DNA of 64,000 nucleotides from Spirochaetota bacterium (GTDB taxonomy: Bacteria > Spirochaetota > UBA4802 > UBA5550): assembly GCA_025457915.1 (NCBI GenBank), contig JALOTL010000013.1:31476-95475 (forward strand). Reading direction: 5' to 3'. Positions 43,175-53,451 of this stretch are shown here, piece by piece (the stretch's first letter is position 1; every line of letters starts with the position of its first letter). The position numbers were made by a program, and so were the translations under genes. Under the pieces are notes generated by a model. That model made no database searches. It worked only from the letters and a program-made list of their open reading frames with translations, and was not told the origin of the DNA.

Positions 43175-45400
43175 ATGGAAAGCCTGATCAACAAATTCAG
43201 TCCGTTCATCATCCCGCCGCTCCTGTCGCTCGCGGTGGGCCTCACCCTTTCGGTTGTGTCGGTCGTAAGGGGAAAATTCAAAACCGAAAACGTCCTTTTT
43301 TCGCTTCTCTGTCTCTGGTGGGCCCTGCTGGCGCCGGCATTCATTTCGCACTTCATATTCTGGGGCGAGACGGACCGCATACTCGGCATAGAAAGAATCA
43401 TACATTTCTTTTACGTTTATCTCCCCCTGATCAACCTGCTGTATTTTCATTATACATTCAAGGTGAGGAACAGGCCCCTTCTGGCGGTCTTCCTGTCGGT
43501 CAGCCTCGTGATATCAATCTTCACGCAGACGGATTACTATTTCTACGGCCTGCATGAATACGACTGGGGCTACATAGCAAAGGGCGGCCCGGCGTTCCAG
43601 GCATTCGGAGCGTATTCTTTCCTGTCGATAATCTACTTCATATACTTCCTCGTGAAGCAGCTGAAAATTTCCGGCAACCAGGTTGAAAGGCTCAAGCTGA
43701 AATATATCCTTCTTTCATTCATCATATCCGCGTTCCTCAGCCTGATGAACATCCCGGCGATCAACGGCATCGACTTCTATCCCTTCGGCAACCTGATATT
43801 CATCCCCCTCGCCTTCATGGCTTACGGGGTGCTGAAATACAGGCTCATGGAAGTGAGGAGCATTCTTCACGTGACGCTGATCTGGGGGATCACATCGTCC
43901 CTTATAATAATTCCAAACATGGCCATCTATCTTCTGATACAGCCCTACTTCAGCCTGTTCACGCAGATGACGCTTTTCGCGGTGCTCCTGTTATGGTTCC
44001 TGATCAACCACCTGTATCTCAGGAAAAACCAGCCCAGGATAGACCAGCTCTTTAACAGGAGAAAATTCGACCTGAGAAAAAAAGAGGCCGACTTCATCGA
44101 GGCCATTTCCTTCCTGAAGGGTCTGGAAGATCTGATAATGGAATTCTCCGAGATACTGAAGACATCCCTGTCCATGAAATCCGCCGAGATATTCATCCGG
44201 AAAGGGCGCCCGGGGTCTTACCGCAGCATGGACGGCCTTGAATTCGCGATGGATCCGGACATAACTGAATGGTTCATGGGCGCCAATCACCTCGCCGACA
44301 GGAGCATGGTTGAAACGAACCCGTATTACGCGCAGGTCGCGGACAGGCTGCTGCCGATGTTCGGCGCGTTCGGCTGCTGCTACATCGTACCGCTCATCCA
44401 GAACGACGAGATGCTGGGCTTCGTCATCCTTCCCGAAAAACTCAACCTCCGCCAGCTCACCCAGGACGAGGTCCGGTTCATAAACAACGTGAGGTCGGCA
44501 TTTTCAATCGCGCTCTCGAACTCCATCATGTACGAGGACCTGACGGACATCAAGGAAAGGCTGGAAATCATGGTCATGGACAGGACTGAGGAACTGGAAA
44601 AAGCGAACACCAGGCTCAGCGATGCGAACAAGCTCCTTGAAACGGCGCACCGGGTGGCGGAGATGGACATGAGAATAGCCTCGAACGTGCAGGCCAGCCT
44701 GTTCCCAAAGACGCCCCCTGCCTCGGACGCATGGGACGTGGCTTTCGAGTTCAGACCGATGTCAGGGGTTTCGGGCGACCTTTACGACTTCTACATGAAA
44801 GACGGCCTCCTCGGCGGCGTTTCCCTTTTCGATGTTTCCGGGCACGGTATAGCCTCCGGGCTCATCACCATGATCGCCAGGTCCGTCTCTCACAGGTGCT
44901 TTACCAGGATGGAGGACAGGCCCCTGAAAGAGGTAATGGGGAAGATAAACAGGAGCCTGATAGGGGAAATAGGAAACCTCGACAACTATCTCACAGGCGT
45001 CCTTCTGAGGCTTTCCGGCGGAGAAATCGAATACGTAAACGCCGGTCATCCCGACATGCTGCGCAGGACCGCTGGCGGCGGGGTCCAGCGGGCGGGTGGG
45101 AACGCCGGGGAAAACAAGGGCTACTTCCTCGGGTTCGGAGAAATGGACAGGCCCTACGGCTCGTTTGAATTCAAAATGGAAAAGGGGGACTCCCTGCTTC
45201 TCTATACGGACTGCCTGACTGAAAGCGTCAATGCCGCCGGCCGTGAATACGGCGAATCCGGGGTCATTTCTTCCTTCGAAAGGGCCGGGGACGGTACGGC
45301 GAGAGAGGCCCTCGATCGGATATTGAGAGATTTCCACGGGTTCACGGAAGGAAGGCCTCCCGGCGACGACCTCACGGTCATCATTATCAAAAAAAATTGA
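43175..45400 (+). CDS. Membrane RsbU/SpoIIE-type serine phosphatase with GAF
   Basis: A 741-residue protein. The first 290 residues contain about eight membrane helices of the 7TM histidine-kinase-N type. A GAF-like domain (about 310-455) follows, then a coiled coil (about 455-490), then a PP2C-like SpoIIE phosphatase domain (about 505-741). The metal-binding motif is VSGDLYDFY (about 529-537) with D in DVSGHG (about 552-557). Such phosphatases act on anti-sigma antagonists or STAS proteins; none is adjacent. It is followed by kinase and response-regulator genes. Confidence 0.9.
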   Translation: MESLINKFSPFIIPPLLSLAVGLTLSVVSVVRGKFKTENVLFSLLCLWWALLAPAFISHFIFWGETDRILGIERIIHFFYVYLPLINLLYFHYTFKVRNRPLLAVFLSVSLVISIFTQTDYYFYGLHEYDWGYIAKGGPAFQAFGAYSFLSIIYFIYFLVKQLKISGNQVERLKLKYILLSFIISAFLSLMNIPAINGIDFYPFGNLIFIPLAFMAYGVLKYRLMEVRSILHVTLIWGITSSLIIIPNMAIYLLIQPYFSLFTQMTLFAVLLLWFLINHLYLRKNQPRIDQLFNRRKFDLRKKEADFIEAISFLKGLEDLIMEFSEILKTSLSMKSAEIFIRKGRPGSYRSMDGLEFAMDPDITEWFMGANHLADRSMVETNPYYAQVADRLLPMFGAFGCCYIVPLIQNDEMLGFVILPEKLNLRQLTQDEVRFINNVRSAFSIALSNSIMYEDLTDIKERLEIMVMDRTEELEKANTRLSDANKLLETAHRVAEMDMRIASNVQASLFPKTPPASDAWDVAFEFRPMSGVSGDLYDFYMKDGLLGGVSLFDVSGHGIASGLITMIARSVSHRCFTRMEDRPLKEVMGKINRSLIGEIGNLDNYLTGVLLRLSGGEIEYVNAGHPDMLRRTAGGGVQRAGGNAGENKGYFLGFGEMDRPYGSFEFKMEKGDSLLLYTDCLTESVNAAGREYGESGVISSFERAGDGTAREALDRILRDFHGFTEGRPPGDDLTVIIIKKN

Positions 45401-45504
45401 CCCGGCGAGCCGTCCATACCCCCGATTCATGAATGAAAACTTCCCGGGTCCCGCCGGTAAAAATTATGATTGCAAATATTGATTTATTATGGTCGGGTAA
45501 TATC

Positions 45505-48500
45505 ATGGGCAAACAGCGGATAATGATTGTCGAAGACGATTCAGTAACCGCTCATTTCATAAAAAGAATCCTTGAAGGTTTCGGTTACTCGGTCCTGCCG
45601 GTCATTTCATCCGGCGAAAACGCGGTGAGCAAGGCCGCAATCCTTTCGCCGGACGCGGTCCTGATGGACATACTGCTTTCAGGCGACATGGACGGCATAG
45701 AGGCCGCGGAAAAACTCGGGTTCCTTGACGTTCCCATCATCTACCTGACGTCCCAGACCGAACTCGACACCCTCAACAGGGCCAGTAAAACCACCCCTTA
45801 CGGTTTTATTTTAAAACCGGTAAACGAAAAAAACGTATACATCACGGTCCTGAACGCAATCCAGAGGCATGAACTTGAAAAAAAACTGAAGCAGGAGGAC
45901 GAGGGATTCAAGGGGCTGTTTGAAAACGCTCCCCTCTCATACGTCTCCATAGACCAGCGGGCCAACATCATGAACGTCAACCGCGCCTTTATGGAGATCA
46001 CCGGTTATGCGCAGGAGCAGCTTGCGGGCAGGTGGTTCGGAAATTTCCTCACGAGCGACAGCATTGAAGAATTCAACCGCACCATGGAGACGATAATATC
46101 GAAGGGCTTCGTGTCAGGATCAGGCATCAGGCTCCTGAAAAAAAACGGCTCGGTCCTGCCTGCGTACTTCAGCGCCAGGGCCTCTTACGACTTCGGGGAC
46201 AGCTTCAGCCAGGCCCAGTGCATACTGATGACCCCTGGCGAGGAAAGGTCCCATGACTCTTCTCTCAGGATCCAGCGCGACCTCGCCATGGAGCTGGCAT
46301 CGGTAAAGTCGCTGGATGCGGCCTTCAAGCTGATAGTGGACTCGCTGGTTACTCTTGAAGACATTGACTGCGGCGGGATTTATCTTTACAGCGACGACGA
46401 GGGCCTGGACCTGGTTTACCATACAGGCCTCTCGAAAAAATTCATACATGACGTGTTTCATTTCAACCCGGATTCAAAAAGCATGTGGCTGGTCGGGTCC
46501 GGCAAGCCGTTTTTCGTGAAACACGGGGATCCTTCCATGTCTATGCCCGCATACAGGGATGAAGGCCTGATGTCCCTGGCGGTGATCCCCATAATGCACG
46601 ACGGAGTCCTCCTGGCTGTATTGAACTGCGGCTCGCATGCCGCGGATGAAATACGCGAGGGATCCAGGTACATACTGGAATCTACCGGTGTCCAGATGGG
46701 CGAGATTCTCTCCAGGCTGAAGGCGGAAAAGGAAAATACGGCCGCACAGAAGGCACTCTTGGAAAGCGAAGAGAAATTCAGGAACCTGATGGATTTTCTC
46801 CCGGCAGTCAGCATCATAGGATACAGGCCCGGCGGCGGCATCATTTACTGGAACAGGGCCAGCGAGGACATGTTCGGATACGGCAGGGACGAGGCGGAGG
46901 GAAGGAACATCGGCGAACTGATCGTCCCGGAAAACATGCGTGACGCCTATTCAAAATGCCTTGTTTCAGGTTCCGAGTTCAAAGGCTCGGGCGAATTCAT
47001 GCCCGCAGGCGACATGAGCCTGAAAGGCAGGAACGGAGACGCCGTTCCGGTCCATACGATACACATGAAAATCGGGACTTTGGACAAGGAGCCCACGCTC
47101 TTCTGCATCAACATCGACCAGCGGGAACGAAAGGCCAGCGAGGAGCTGCTGATGAAAAACCTCTCGCTTCTCCAGAAGCTCATCGAAACCATCCCCATCC
47201 CCATATTTTACAAGGACGCCGGCGACAGATACATAGGATGCAACGACGCCTTTTCAAGGATAGTCGGCATTGAAAAAAAGGGAATAGTCGGAAAAACGGT
47301 GTTCGACATCGTGCCGAAAAAACTGGCGGATTTCTATTCCCAGTCCGACGCCGAGCTGAAGAAGACGGGGCAAAAACTGGTCTTCGAATCTAAATTCATA
47401 GACCGCGACGGGAAAAAACACCAGGTCATCTTCAACAAGGCCCCGATCTACAAACCGGACGGAGCATACGACGGGATCATAGGCGCGATGCAGGACATAA
47501 CGGACCTCAAGCTCGCCCACGAGGCATTGAGCGAGAGCGAGGAAAGGTACAGGCGCCTGGTCGAGACCTCCCCCTTCGGCATCGCGATAACGGCACTCCC
47601 CGAGAGGACATTATCCTACATCAATCCCGCCGGCGTAAAAATACTCGGATACGGCAGCGCGGATGAAATGATCGGTAAAAAACCCGACCATTTTCTGCCC
47701 GAGGAGGTAAAGCCAGGATACTACAAAAGGATAAGGGAATACCTCGATGACGGCTCTCCCCACCCACTGGAGGAGCGCCTGGTCAAGCCCGACGGTGAAG
47801 AGATTTTCGTGGAGACGAGGCCCATACAAATCGAGTACATGGGGAAATCCTCGGTGATGATAACCTTCATCGACATAACATCCAGGAAAAAGATCGAGGA
47901 CATTATCAAGGCGTCCCTGAAGGAAAAGGAAGTGCTCCTGCGCGAGATCCATCACAGGGTCAAGAACAACATGCAGATAATTTCAAGCCTGATAAACCTG
48001 CAGGCCAGGCTGATTACTGACGAGAAGATACGGCACGAAATCTACGAGATAAGGGAAAGGGTTTCCTCCATGGCCCTCATTCACGAACTCCTTTATCAGA
48101 CGGACAATTTCACCAGCATCAATTTCAACAAGTACCTGAACACCATGATCATCAACCTCTTCAGGGGATACGAGATAGACCAGAGCAGGATAAAAATTGA
48201 AATCAACATAGACGAAAATCTCACCCTCCCCATGGAGAAGGCGATACCGGCCGGCCTCATCTTCAACGAACTGATAACGAATTCCCTGAAATACGCGTTC
48301 GAAAAAACCGGCACCGGAACGATATCCATCGGGCTCAAGAAAAACGGCGTGGAACTGTACCTTTTCGTCAGGGACGACGGCTCGGGCCTTCCCGAAGACT
48401 TCGAAAACAGGAGAAAGGAAACCCTCGGGTTCGAGCTGGTTGAAATTCTCACGAAGCAGATCAAGGGAAGGCTTGAAATCAAAAAAGGCGGGGGCACGGA

Positions 48501-48525
48501 GGTCGGGATCTACTTTCCTGAATGA
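45505..48525 (+). CDS. Large hybrid kinase: receiver, PAS, GAF, PAS, PAS, PAS, HisKA_2, HATPase
   Basis: A cytoplasmic signalling protein of 1006 residues. The N-terminal receiver (1-125; EDD near residues 10-12, phospho-acceptor in LMDIL near residue 55, K near 107) precedes a PAS (about 138-255), a GAF (about 265-425), and three more PAS domains (about 435-560, 565-690, 700-820). The kinase core is the HisKA_2/HWE type with REIHHRVKNNMQI near residue 823 and a HATPase-c to the end. No membrane segment. The start at 45505 gives a normal receiver N-terminus. It is followed 13 nt later by the next regulator. Confidence 0.9.
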   Translation: MGKQRIMIVEDDSVTAHFIKRILEGFGYSVLPVISSGENAVSKAAILSPDAVLMDILLSGDMDGIEAAEKLGFLDVPIIYLTSQTELDTLNRASKTTPYGFILKPVNEKNVYITVLNAIQRHELEKKLKQEDEGFKGLFENAPLSYVSIDQRANIMNVNRAFMEITGYAQEQLAGRWFGNFLTSDSIEEFNRTMETIISKGFVSGSGIRLLKKNGSVLPAYFSARASYDFGDSFSQAQCILMTPGEERSHDSSLRIQRDLAMELASVKSLDAAFKLIVDSLVTLEDIDCGGIYLYSDDEGLDLVYHTGLSKKFIHDVFHFNPDSKSMWLVGSGKPFFVKHGDPSMSMPAYRDEGLMSLAVIPIMHDGVLLAVLNCGSHAADEIREGSRYILESTGVQMGEILSRLKAEKENTAAQKALLESEEKFRNLMDFLPAVSIIGYRPGGGIIYWNRASEDMFGYGRDEAEGRNIGELIVPENMRDAYSKCLVSGSEFKGSGEFMPAGDMSLKGRNGDAVPVHTIHMKIGTLDKEPTLFCINIDQRERKASEELLMKNLSLLQKLIETIPIPIFYKDAGDRYIGCNDAFSRIVGIEKKGIVGKTVFDIVPKKLADFYSQSDAELKKTGQKLVFESKFIDRDGKKHQVIFNKAPIYKPDGAYDGIIGAMQDITDLKLAHEALSESEERYRRLVETSPFGIAITALPERTLSYINPAGVKILGYGSADEMIGKKPDHFLPEEVKPGYYKRIREYLDDGSPHPLEERLVKPDGEEIFVETRPIQIEYMGKSSVMITFIDITSRKKIEDIIKASLKEKEVLLREIHHRVKNNMQIISSLINLQARLITDEKIRHEIYEIRERVSSMALIHELLYQTDNFTSINFNKYLNTMIINLFRGYEIDQSRIKIEINIDENLTLPMEKAIPAGLIFNELITNSLKYAFEKTGTGTISIGLKKNGVELYLFVRDDGSGLPEDFENRRKETLGFELVEILTKQIKGRLEIKKGGGTEVGIYFPE

Positions 48526-48538
48526 ACAAGGAGGCCAT

Positions 48539-49837
48539 ATGACACAGGGCAGGTTCATGATAGTCGAGGACGAGGGGATAGTTGCCAGGGACATCAAGCA
48601 CATCCTGGAAGAAAACGGTCATGACATCACCGGGATCGCTTATTCGGCTGACGAGGCGATCCACCGGATAGAGCATGACCGGCCCGACATGATCCTGATG
48701 GACATCATGCTCAACGGCGAAATCAACGGCATTGACGCGTCCAGGCTCATAAGCGAGAAATTCGAGATACCGGTCGTGTTCGTGACCGCTTATTCAGATA
48801 AACCCCTGATCGAAAAGGCCAAAAAAATATCAACCTACGGCTACATACTGAAGCCGCTCAAGAAAAAAGAGCTGGAAATCACGGTGGAGATGGGCCTTGC
48901 CAGGCTGGAACTAGAAAAGAAACTCAAGGAAAAAGAAAGGATGCTCCGACACAGCGAGGAAAAATTCAGGACCGTGTTCGAGAGCTCGCCCATAGGACTC
49001 GCCCTTTATTCGGACAACTGGGATTTGATCAACGCCAACAGATCACTGATGGACCTCTTCGGAGCCGAAAGCCTGGAAGAACTCATGGATTACAGGCTCC
49101 TCACGGACCCCGACGTCATCCATATCTTCAAAGAGAAACTCGCTTCCGGCGAACAGTTCCGGATAGAAATTCCTTTCGACTTCGAGCTTCAGAATACGGG
49201 ATGGAACAAGCCTTCGAAGAACGGAATGATTTTTCTCGAGATCCTGGTCAAAACGGTTAAATCCGACGGGAACTGGGCCTATAACGGCTTCCTGATACAG
49301 ATCCAGGATGTTACAGACAGGAAGGAGCACGAGGAGAACCTGCGCGAGCTTTCCATCATGGACGTCCTTACGGAAACCTACAACAGGCACGGCTTCATCA
49401 ATCTTTCAGCAAAGCAAATAGACATAGCCAGAAGGACCAACAGCGGCATGTACATGCTTTTCCTGGACCTTGACGGGCTTAAAGGGATAAACGACTCGAT
49501 GGGCCATAAAACCGGCGACTCGGTCCTGATATCGGCGGTCGACGTGCTTCACAGGACCTTCAGAAGCTCTGACATAATCGGAAGATGGGGCGGGGACGAA
49601 TTCGTTGTGTTAATGGTGAACGCAGGAGGGATCTCCTGCGAGGAGATATCCGGAAGGCTCCAGAAAAACATCGACTTAATAAATTCCTCCACCGCCGGAC
49701 CTGCGAGGCTTTCCATGAGCTGGGGGATCATCAACTTCGACCCGGCAAGCGAAGTCACGGTCGAAGATCTGATAAGGGAGGCCGATGAACAGATGTACCG
49801 GCACAAGGCATCGAAAAAGCCGGCGAACATGAACTGA
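48539..49837 (+). CDS. Response regulator: receiver, PAS, GGDEF
   Basis: A 432-residue regulator. The receiver (1-120) has its phospho-acceptor in LMDIMLN near residue 53, a PAS domain occupies about 140-265, and the GGDEF diguanylate cyclase domain covers 270-430. The active site GRWGGDEF is intact, so it should make cyclic di-GMP. The start at 48539 has an excellent ribosome binding site (aaggaggccat). Its gene follows the hybrid kinase gene, which probably feeds it. Confidence 0.93.
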   Translation: MTQGRFMIVEDEGIVARDIKHILEENGHDITGIAYSADEAIHRIEHDRPDMILMDIMLNGEINGIDASRLISEKFEIPVVFVTAYSDKPLIEKAKKISTYGYILKPLKKKELEITVEMGLARLELEKKLKEKERMLRHSEEKFRTVFESSPIGLALYSDNWDLINANRSLMDLFGAESLEELMDYRLLTDPDVIHIFKEKLASGEQFRIEIPFDFELQNTGWNKPSKNGMIFLEILVKTVKSDGNWAYNGFLIQIQDVTDRKEHEENLRELSIMDVLTETYNRHGFINLSAKQIDIARRTNSGMYMLFLDLDGLKGINDSMGHKTGDSVLISAVDVLHRTFRSSDIIGRWGGDEFVVLMVNAGGISCEEISGRLQKNIDLINSSTAGPARLSMSWGIINFDPASEVTVEDLIREADEQMYRHKASKKPANMN

Positions 49838-49854
49838 CTGCCGCCTGGACCTTC

Positions 49855-50769
49855 ATGCAAAAAGTTTCCCAAAACCGGATTATACAGGAATCGATATTCA
49901 TCCCAGTTGAAAACGGGGAAGTGCTCCACATGCGTAGGATAAGTCCCGGTAAGCCGGGTCCGGCGGTCTTCATGCTGCACGGAGCGGTGGAAAACGCCCA
50001 GATATTCTATTCCGAAAACGGGAAGGGACTGGGCCCTTTTCTCGCTGAAAACGGGTACGACGTCTACGCCGCCGATCTCAGGGGAAGGGGGCTCAGCAGG
50101 CCGCATGTCGGACGCGGTTCTGATTACGGCCAGAACGAGGCTATCAACACGGACATCCCGGCCTTCCTGGAAAAAATCAGGCTGATCCGGGGCGGCTGGC
50201 CCGATTTCTGGATCGCCCATTCCTGGGGCGGCGTCCTGCTGACGTCCCATATCGCCCGCTACCCTGAAAGGTCCGGCTCGATAAAAGCCATGGTCTATTT
50301 CGGATCCAAAAGGATGGTAAGGGTCTGGAATATCCAGAAGATACTGCTGATAGACCTCGCGTGGAAGCACCTCTCGAGGCTGATCATAAAAATCTGGGGA
50401 TACCTGCCCGCAAAAAAATTCAGGATGGGCTCGGACGACGAGTCCGACAGGTCGCACCTCCACTGCAAGCTCTGGGTGAAAAACACCGGCTGGGTCGACA
50501 GGGACGACGGGTTCGACTACGGCTCCGCGGTAAAAAAAACCGGCCTGCCGCCCATACTCTACCTGGCCGCTGAAAACGACATGTGCCTGGGGAATCCCGC
50601 TGACGTGAAGTTTTTCATGGAGGAGTCAGGAGGCGGCGGAAGGTTCGTACTCATAGGCAAAAAATACGGAAACAGGCACGACTACGATCATGTAAGCATG
50701 ATGACCCATCCTGACGCACCAGCGGACCATTTTCCGCTGGTGCTGCAATGGATGAGGGCGCATCAATAA
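49855..50769 (+). CDS. Alpha/beta hydrolase
   Basis: A 304-residue hydrolase. The oxyanion region HGAVENA is near residue 42, nucleophile Ser in AHSWGG near residue 124, and the catalytic Asp/His in NDM and HDYDHVSMM near residues 241 and 282. The fold and length suit an esterase or lipase-like monoacyl hydrolase (LRGRGLS near residue 77). It begins 17 nt after the regulator gene. No substrate can be assigned. Confidence 0.85.
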   Translation: MQKVSQNRIIQESIFIPVENGEVLHMRRISPGKPGPAVFMLHGAVENAQIFYSENGKGLGPFLAENGYDVYAADLRGRGLSRPHVGRGSDYGQNEAINTDIPAFLEKIRLIRGGWPDFWIAHSWGGVLLTSHIARYPERSGSIKAMVYFGSKRMVRVWNIQKILLIDLAWKHLSRLIIKIWGYLPAKKFRMGSDDESDRSHLHCKLWVKNTGWVDRDDGFDYGSAVKKTGLPPILYLAAENDMCLGNPADVKFFMEESGGGGRFVLIGKKYGNRHDYDHVSMMTHPDAPADHFPLVLQWMRAHQ

Positions 50770-50770
50770 A

Positions 50771-51742
50771 TCACTTTTTTTCGGACTTTTCTATGCCCGA
50801 CACCTTCAGCTTCTGCCCCGGGTATATCAGCGTAGGGCTCTTTATACGGTCCTTGTTGTTTTCAAACAGCTTCTTCCAGTCGTCGTATTTTCCGGAAATG
50901 CTTTCGCTGATGCTGACGAGGCTGTCCTTTGGCTGAACAACGTAGTAGCCGGACTCATCTTCAACCTTGACGGGTTTTTGCTCCACAACCGGCTTTTCTT
51001 CGACGGTTTTTTTCTCTTCGGCGACCTCGGCCTGCTTTTCAGGAACTGCCTCCTTTACGCCGGCTGTCTCGGGGGCCTTGCCGAATTTCTGGAACGCGCT
51101 TTTTATTTCAGGAAAAAACCTGTACCCGAGAAACGCGATCAGCGCCAGCACCAGAAGTATTATAATAATCTTGACCGGAGAGCGGCCGGATTTTTCCTTT
51201 TTCACTGGATAGGATACCCTGGGCTCCTGGGCCGCAGGCGCGGGAAAAAACGCCTGTTTCTGCGGAGCCTTTTTCACCGGCGTTTTGGATTTTGGTTTCG
51301 CTTTAGGTTTCGGCTTCGGAATTGGTTTTGGTTTCAATTTCGGCCTGGGTTTTGCCTTGGGTTTCGCTTTCGCTTTGGCGGCCGGCCTGGATTTCGCCTT
51401 GGGTTTTGATTTCACTTTGGCGGCTGGCCTGGTTTTCGCCTTGGGTTTTACCGGCGGCTTTTTGGCGGTTTTTATCCCAGCCTTCGCTGCCGCCCATTTT
51501 CTTATCTCCATCCTGAACCACCTGTCCGCCTCAGCCGTAAACTTGTAATGGTCCCGGATGTATCTCATCGTGTTCTTTTCAACGTCAGTGTAATCGTCCG
51601 AGTCCTTTACCGTCGCAAGGATTCTTTTCGCGTCGCCGATGGATATCCTTCCGTCGCCCTTCCCGGAAATGGACCTGTCCGCGATATCAATCATCTTGCC
51701 GTCATACTTTTTGCCCTTTATAGATTTGTAGTAACTGGCCAT
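50771..51742 (-). CDS. LysM protein with Lys/Pro/Ala-rich linker
   Basis: A 323-residue protein. The N-terminal 95 residues form a small helical domain with no known name (DAKRILATVKDSDDYTDVEK...); residues 96-190 are an unusual tract of KPKAKxRPAAK-type repeats. A membrane helix (about 197-218, VKIIIILLVLALIAFLGY) separates this from a charged linker with many Glu/Val and a C-terminal LysM domain (about 268-316). LysM binds peptidoglycan, so the helix likely crosses the inner membrane with LysM in the periplasm and the basic part in the cytoplasm. A good acaggtgg site precedes the ATG. Confidence 0.85.
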   Translation of the reverse strand: MASYYKSIKGKKYDGKMIDIADRSISGKGDGRISIGDAKRILATVKDSDDYTDVEKNTMRYIRDHYKFTAEADRWFRMEIRKWAAAKAGIKTAKKPPVKPKAKTRPAAKVKSKPKAKSRPAAKAKAKPKAKPRPKLKPKPIPKPKPKAKPKSKTPVKKAPQKQAFFPAPAAQEPRVSYPVKKEKSGRSPVKIIIILLVLALIAFLGYRFFPEIKSAFQKFGKAPETAGVKEAVPEKQAEVAEEKKTVEEKPVVEQKPVKVEDESGYYVVQPKDSLVSISESISGKYDDWKKLFENNKDRIKSPTLIYPGQKLKVSGIEKSEKK

Positions 51743-52146
51743 AAACCACCTGTTGTTGTTTAAAATTTTTTGGCCGGAAGTAAAACCGCTGGTCCTCCGG
51801 CCTTGATAATCGTGAAATTCAAATCACGCGCCAGGATCCTATTCCCCTTCGGTCTATATAATCCCTGCGCCAGACCGGTCCGCCGAAACGGCCGGTGGAG
51901 AATTTGAAAAAACAATAACGCTCTCCGGGGCATATTTTATGCGCCAATAATATAAAATTACAACAAAAAAAATTCCATCCCGGGTGCGGCCGGGCCTTAA
52001 TATCAAAAAAAAACGACAAAAACCATTCCATTTGTGCAGGATAATTTCAAATACACGATCCGAACAGGTGCCACACGGAAACAACAGGAAAGCGATACTG
52101 GAAAATTTAATTTGACCGGCAGAATGCAGGCGTTAGATTTTCATCC
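51743..52146. other. Gene-free, AT-rich spacer with one hairpin
   Basis: No gene is supported in this 404-bp stretch between divergent genes. It contains a 7-bp hairpin (51772-51778 with 51796-51802) lacking a T-run, AT-rich DNA and short palindromes. A 70-codon frame on the minus strand (51819-52031) with Trp/Arg-rich residues has no ribosome binding site and no recognisable family, so it is not called. Both flanking genes presumably have promoters here. Confidence 0.6.
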
Positions 52147-53436
52147 ATGGATCTGCTGGATATAAAACCGTTCGAGATATGCTCGATAAGACCCCCCACT
52201 GAAAACTCGAGCCTTACCTTCAGGCTGGCAAGGAACTGCTACTGGAACGGGTGCCGGTTCTGTCCCGTGTACAAGCTTGGATCAAAATTCTCGAAAAGGA
52301 GCATCGATGAGGTCAGGGAGGACGTCCGGAGAGCGAAGGCGATCGACGACCTGCTCTTCGACAGGGGCATCGGACACCCCTTCTATTCCGAATCCGACTT
52401 CCCGAGGGCGGCATCGCTCGCGGAAGAAATAAGCCGCGCGAAATGGGAGGCCGGCATGATCGATGACGACTGCGACGGCGAAACGCTCCTGCCGCGGCCC
52501 ATCGACCCCAGGCTGGAATGGTTCCTCTCATGGTTCAAGGACAGGCCGACGATCGAGGACGGGATCAACAACATCCTCGGCTGGAGGATCGCGGGAGGAA
52601 AGACCTGTTTCCTCGGGGATTCCGATTCCCTCATCTTTAAGCCGGATTTTATCGCAGAGTCGGTGGATTACATTAAGTCCCGTTTCCCGTCCATTGCAAG
52701 GTTCACCGTTTATGGAAAAACCAGAACGGCCGCACGCACCAGGAGCCCGGCCGAGCTGCGCGCGTTCAGAAAAGCAGGGATCGACCGCGTCCATTTCGGC
52801 CTGGAAAGCGGCTGCGACGGCGTCCTCTCCATGATGAACAAGGGCTCGAACGCGGAAGACCATGTGACCGGCTGCCTGAGGATTAAGGAAGCGGGGATTT
52901 CCTGTTCGGTCTACGTAATGCCGGGGCTTGGCGGTTCCGCGCTATCCGGGGACCACGCGGAGGAAACAGTCAGGGTGCTGAATGCTGCCGGACCGGACTT
53001 CATCAGGCTGAGGACGCTTGAGGTATTCGCGGGCACGCCGCTCGAGGAAGACACGAGGGACGGCAGGTTCATTGAGGCCTCGGAAGAGCAAGCGGTACGC
53101 GAAATAAGGACAATGGTCGAGGGAATCTCCTGCGAGACCGAGCTGGCAAGCGACAGCGCTTCCAACCTGATCCCGGTATTCGGCAAACTCCCCGCGGACA
53201 GGAAGGCCATGCTCGGGATCATAGATTCCTATCTCTGCCTGTCGCCCAGGGAAAAGCTCGAATACAGCCTGGAGTCGAGGCTCTCGTCGTTCCTGGGCCA
53301 GTACGGCAGCCTGTCAGGGGACCTGGTAAAGGCCCTTTCCCCTATGATAAAAAACGGAAGGATTGACACGTCTGCGGTACCGGACGCGGAACTTGGAGAG
53401 ATAATAAAAAAAATCAGGGCAAAGCTGATGCCCTGA
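52147..53436 (+). CDS. Radical SAM protein with Cx4Cx2C cluster motif
   Basis: A 429-residue radical SAM protein. The cluster motif is NCYWNGCRFCPVY (about residues 31-43), with four residues between the first two cysteines rather than three, so it is a CX4CX2C variant known in one broad family (NCPWNRCxFCPVYK type). The middle has FGLESGCDGVL and YVMPGLGG, as in HemN/Elp3-like radical SAM barrels. The last 100 residues are alpha-helical. Reaction and substrate are unknown. It is the only gene of its transcript before the convergent CsgG gene. Confidence 0.85.
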   Translation: MDLLDIKPFEICSIRPPTENSSLTFRLARNCYWNGCRFCPVYKLGSKFSKRSIDEVREDVRRAKAIDDLLFDRGIGHPFYSESDFPRAASLAEEISRAKWEAGMIDDDCDGETLLPRPIDPRLEWFLSWFKDRPTIEDGINNILGWRIAGGKTCFLGDSDSLIFKPDFIAESVDYIKSRFPSIARFTVYGKTRTAARTRSPAELRAFRKAGIDRVHFGLESGCDGVLSMMNKGSNAEDHVTGCLRIKEAGISCSVYVMPGLGGSALSGDHAEETVRVLNAAGPDFIRLRTLEVFAGTPLEEDTRDGRFIEASEEQAVREIRTMVEGISCETELASDSASNLIPVFGKLPADRKAMLGIIDSYLCLSPREKLEYSLESRLSSFLGQYGSLSGDLVKALSPMIKNGRIDTSAVPDAELGEIIKKIRAKLMP

Positions 53437-53451
53437 GCATCAGGCAGGGGA

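Noticed and set aside
51819..52031. 70-codon minus-strand frame in the 404-bp spacer
   Set aside because: No ribosome binding site, no recognisable family, and an overlapping equally long frame in another phase.
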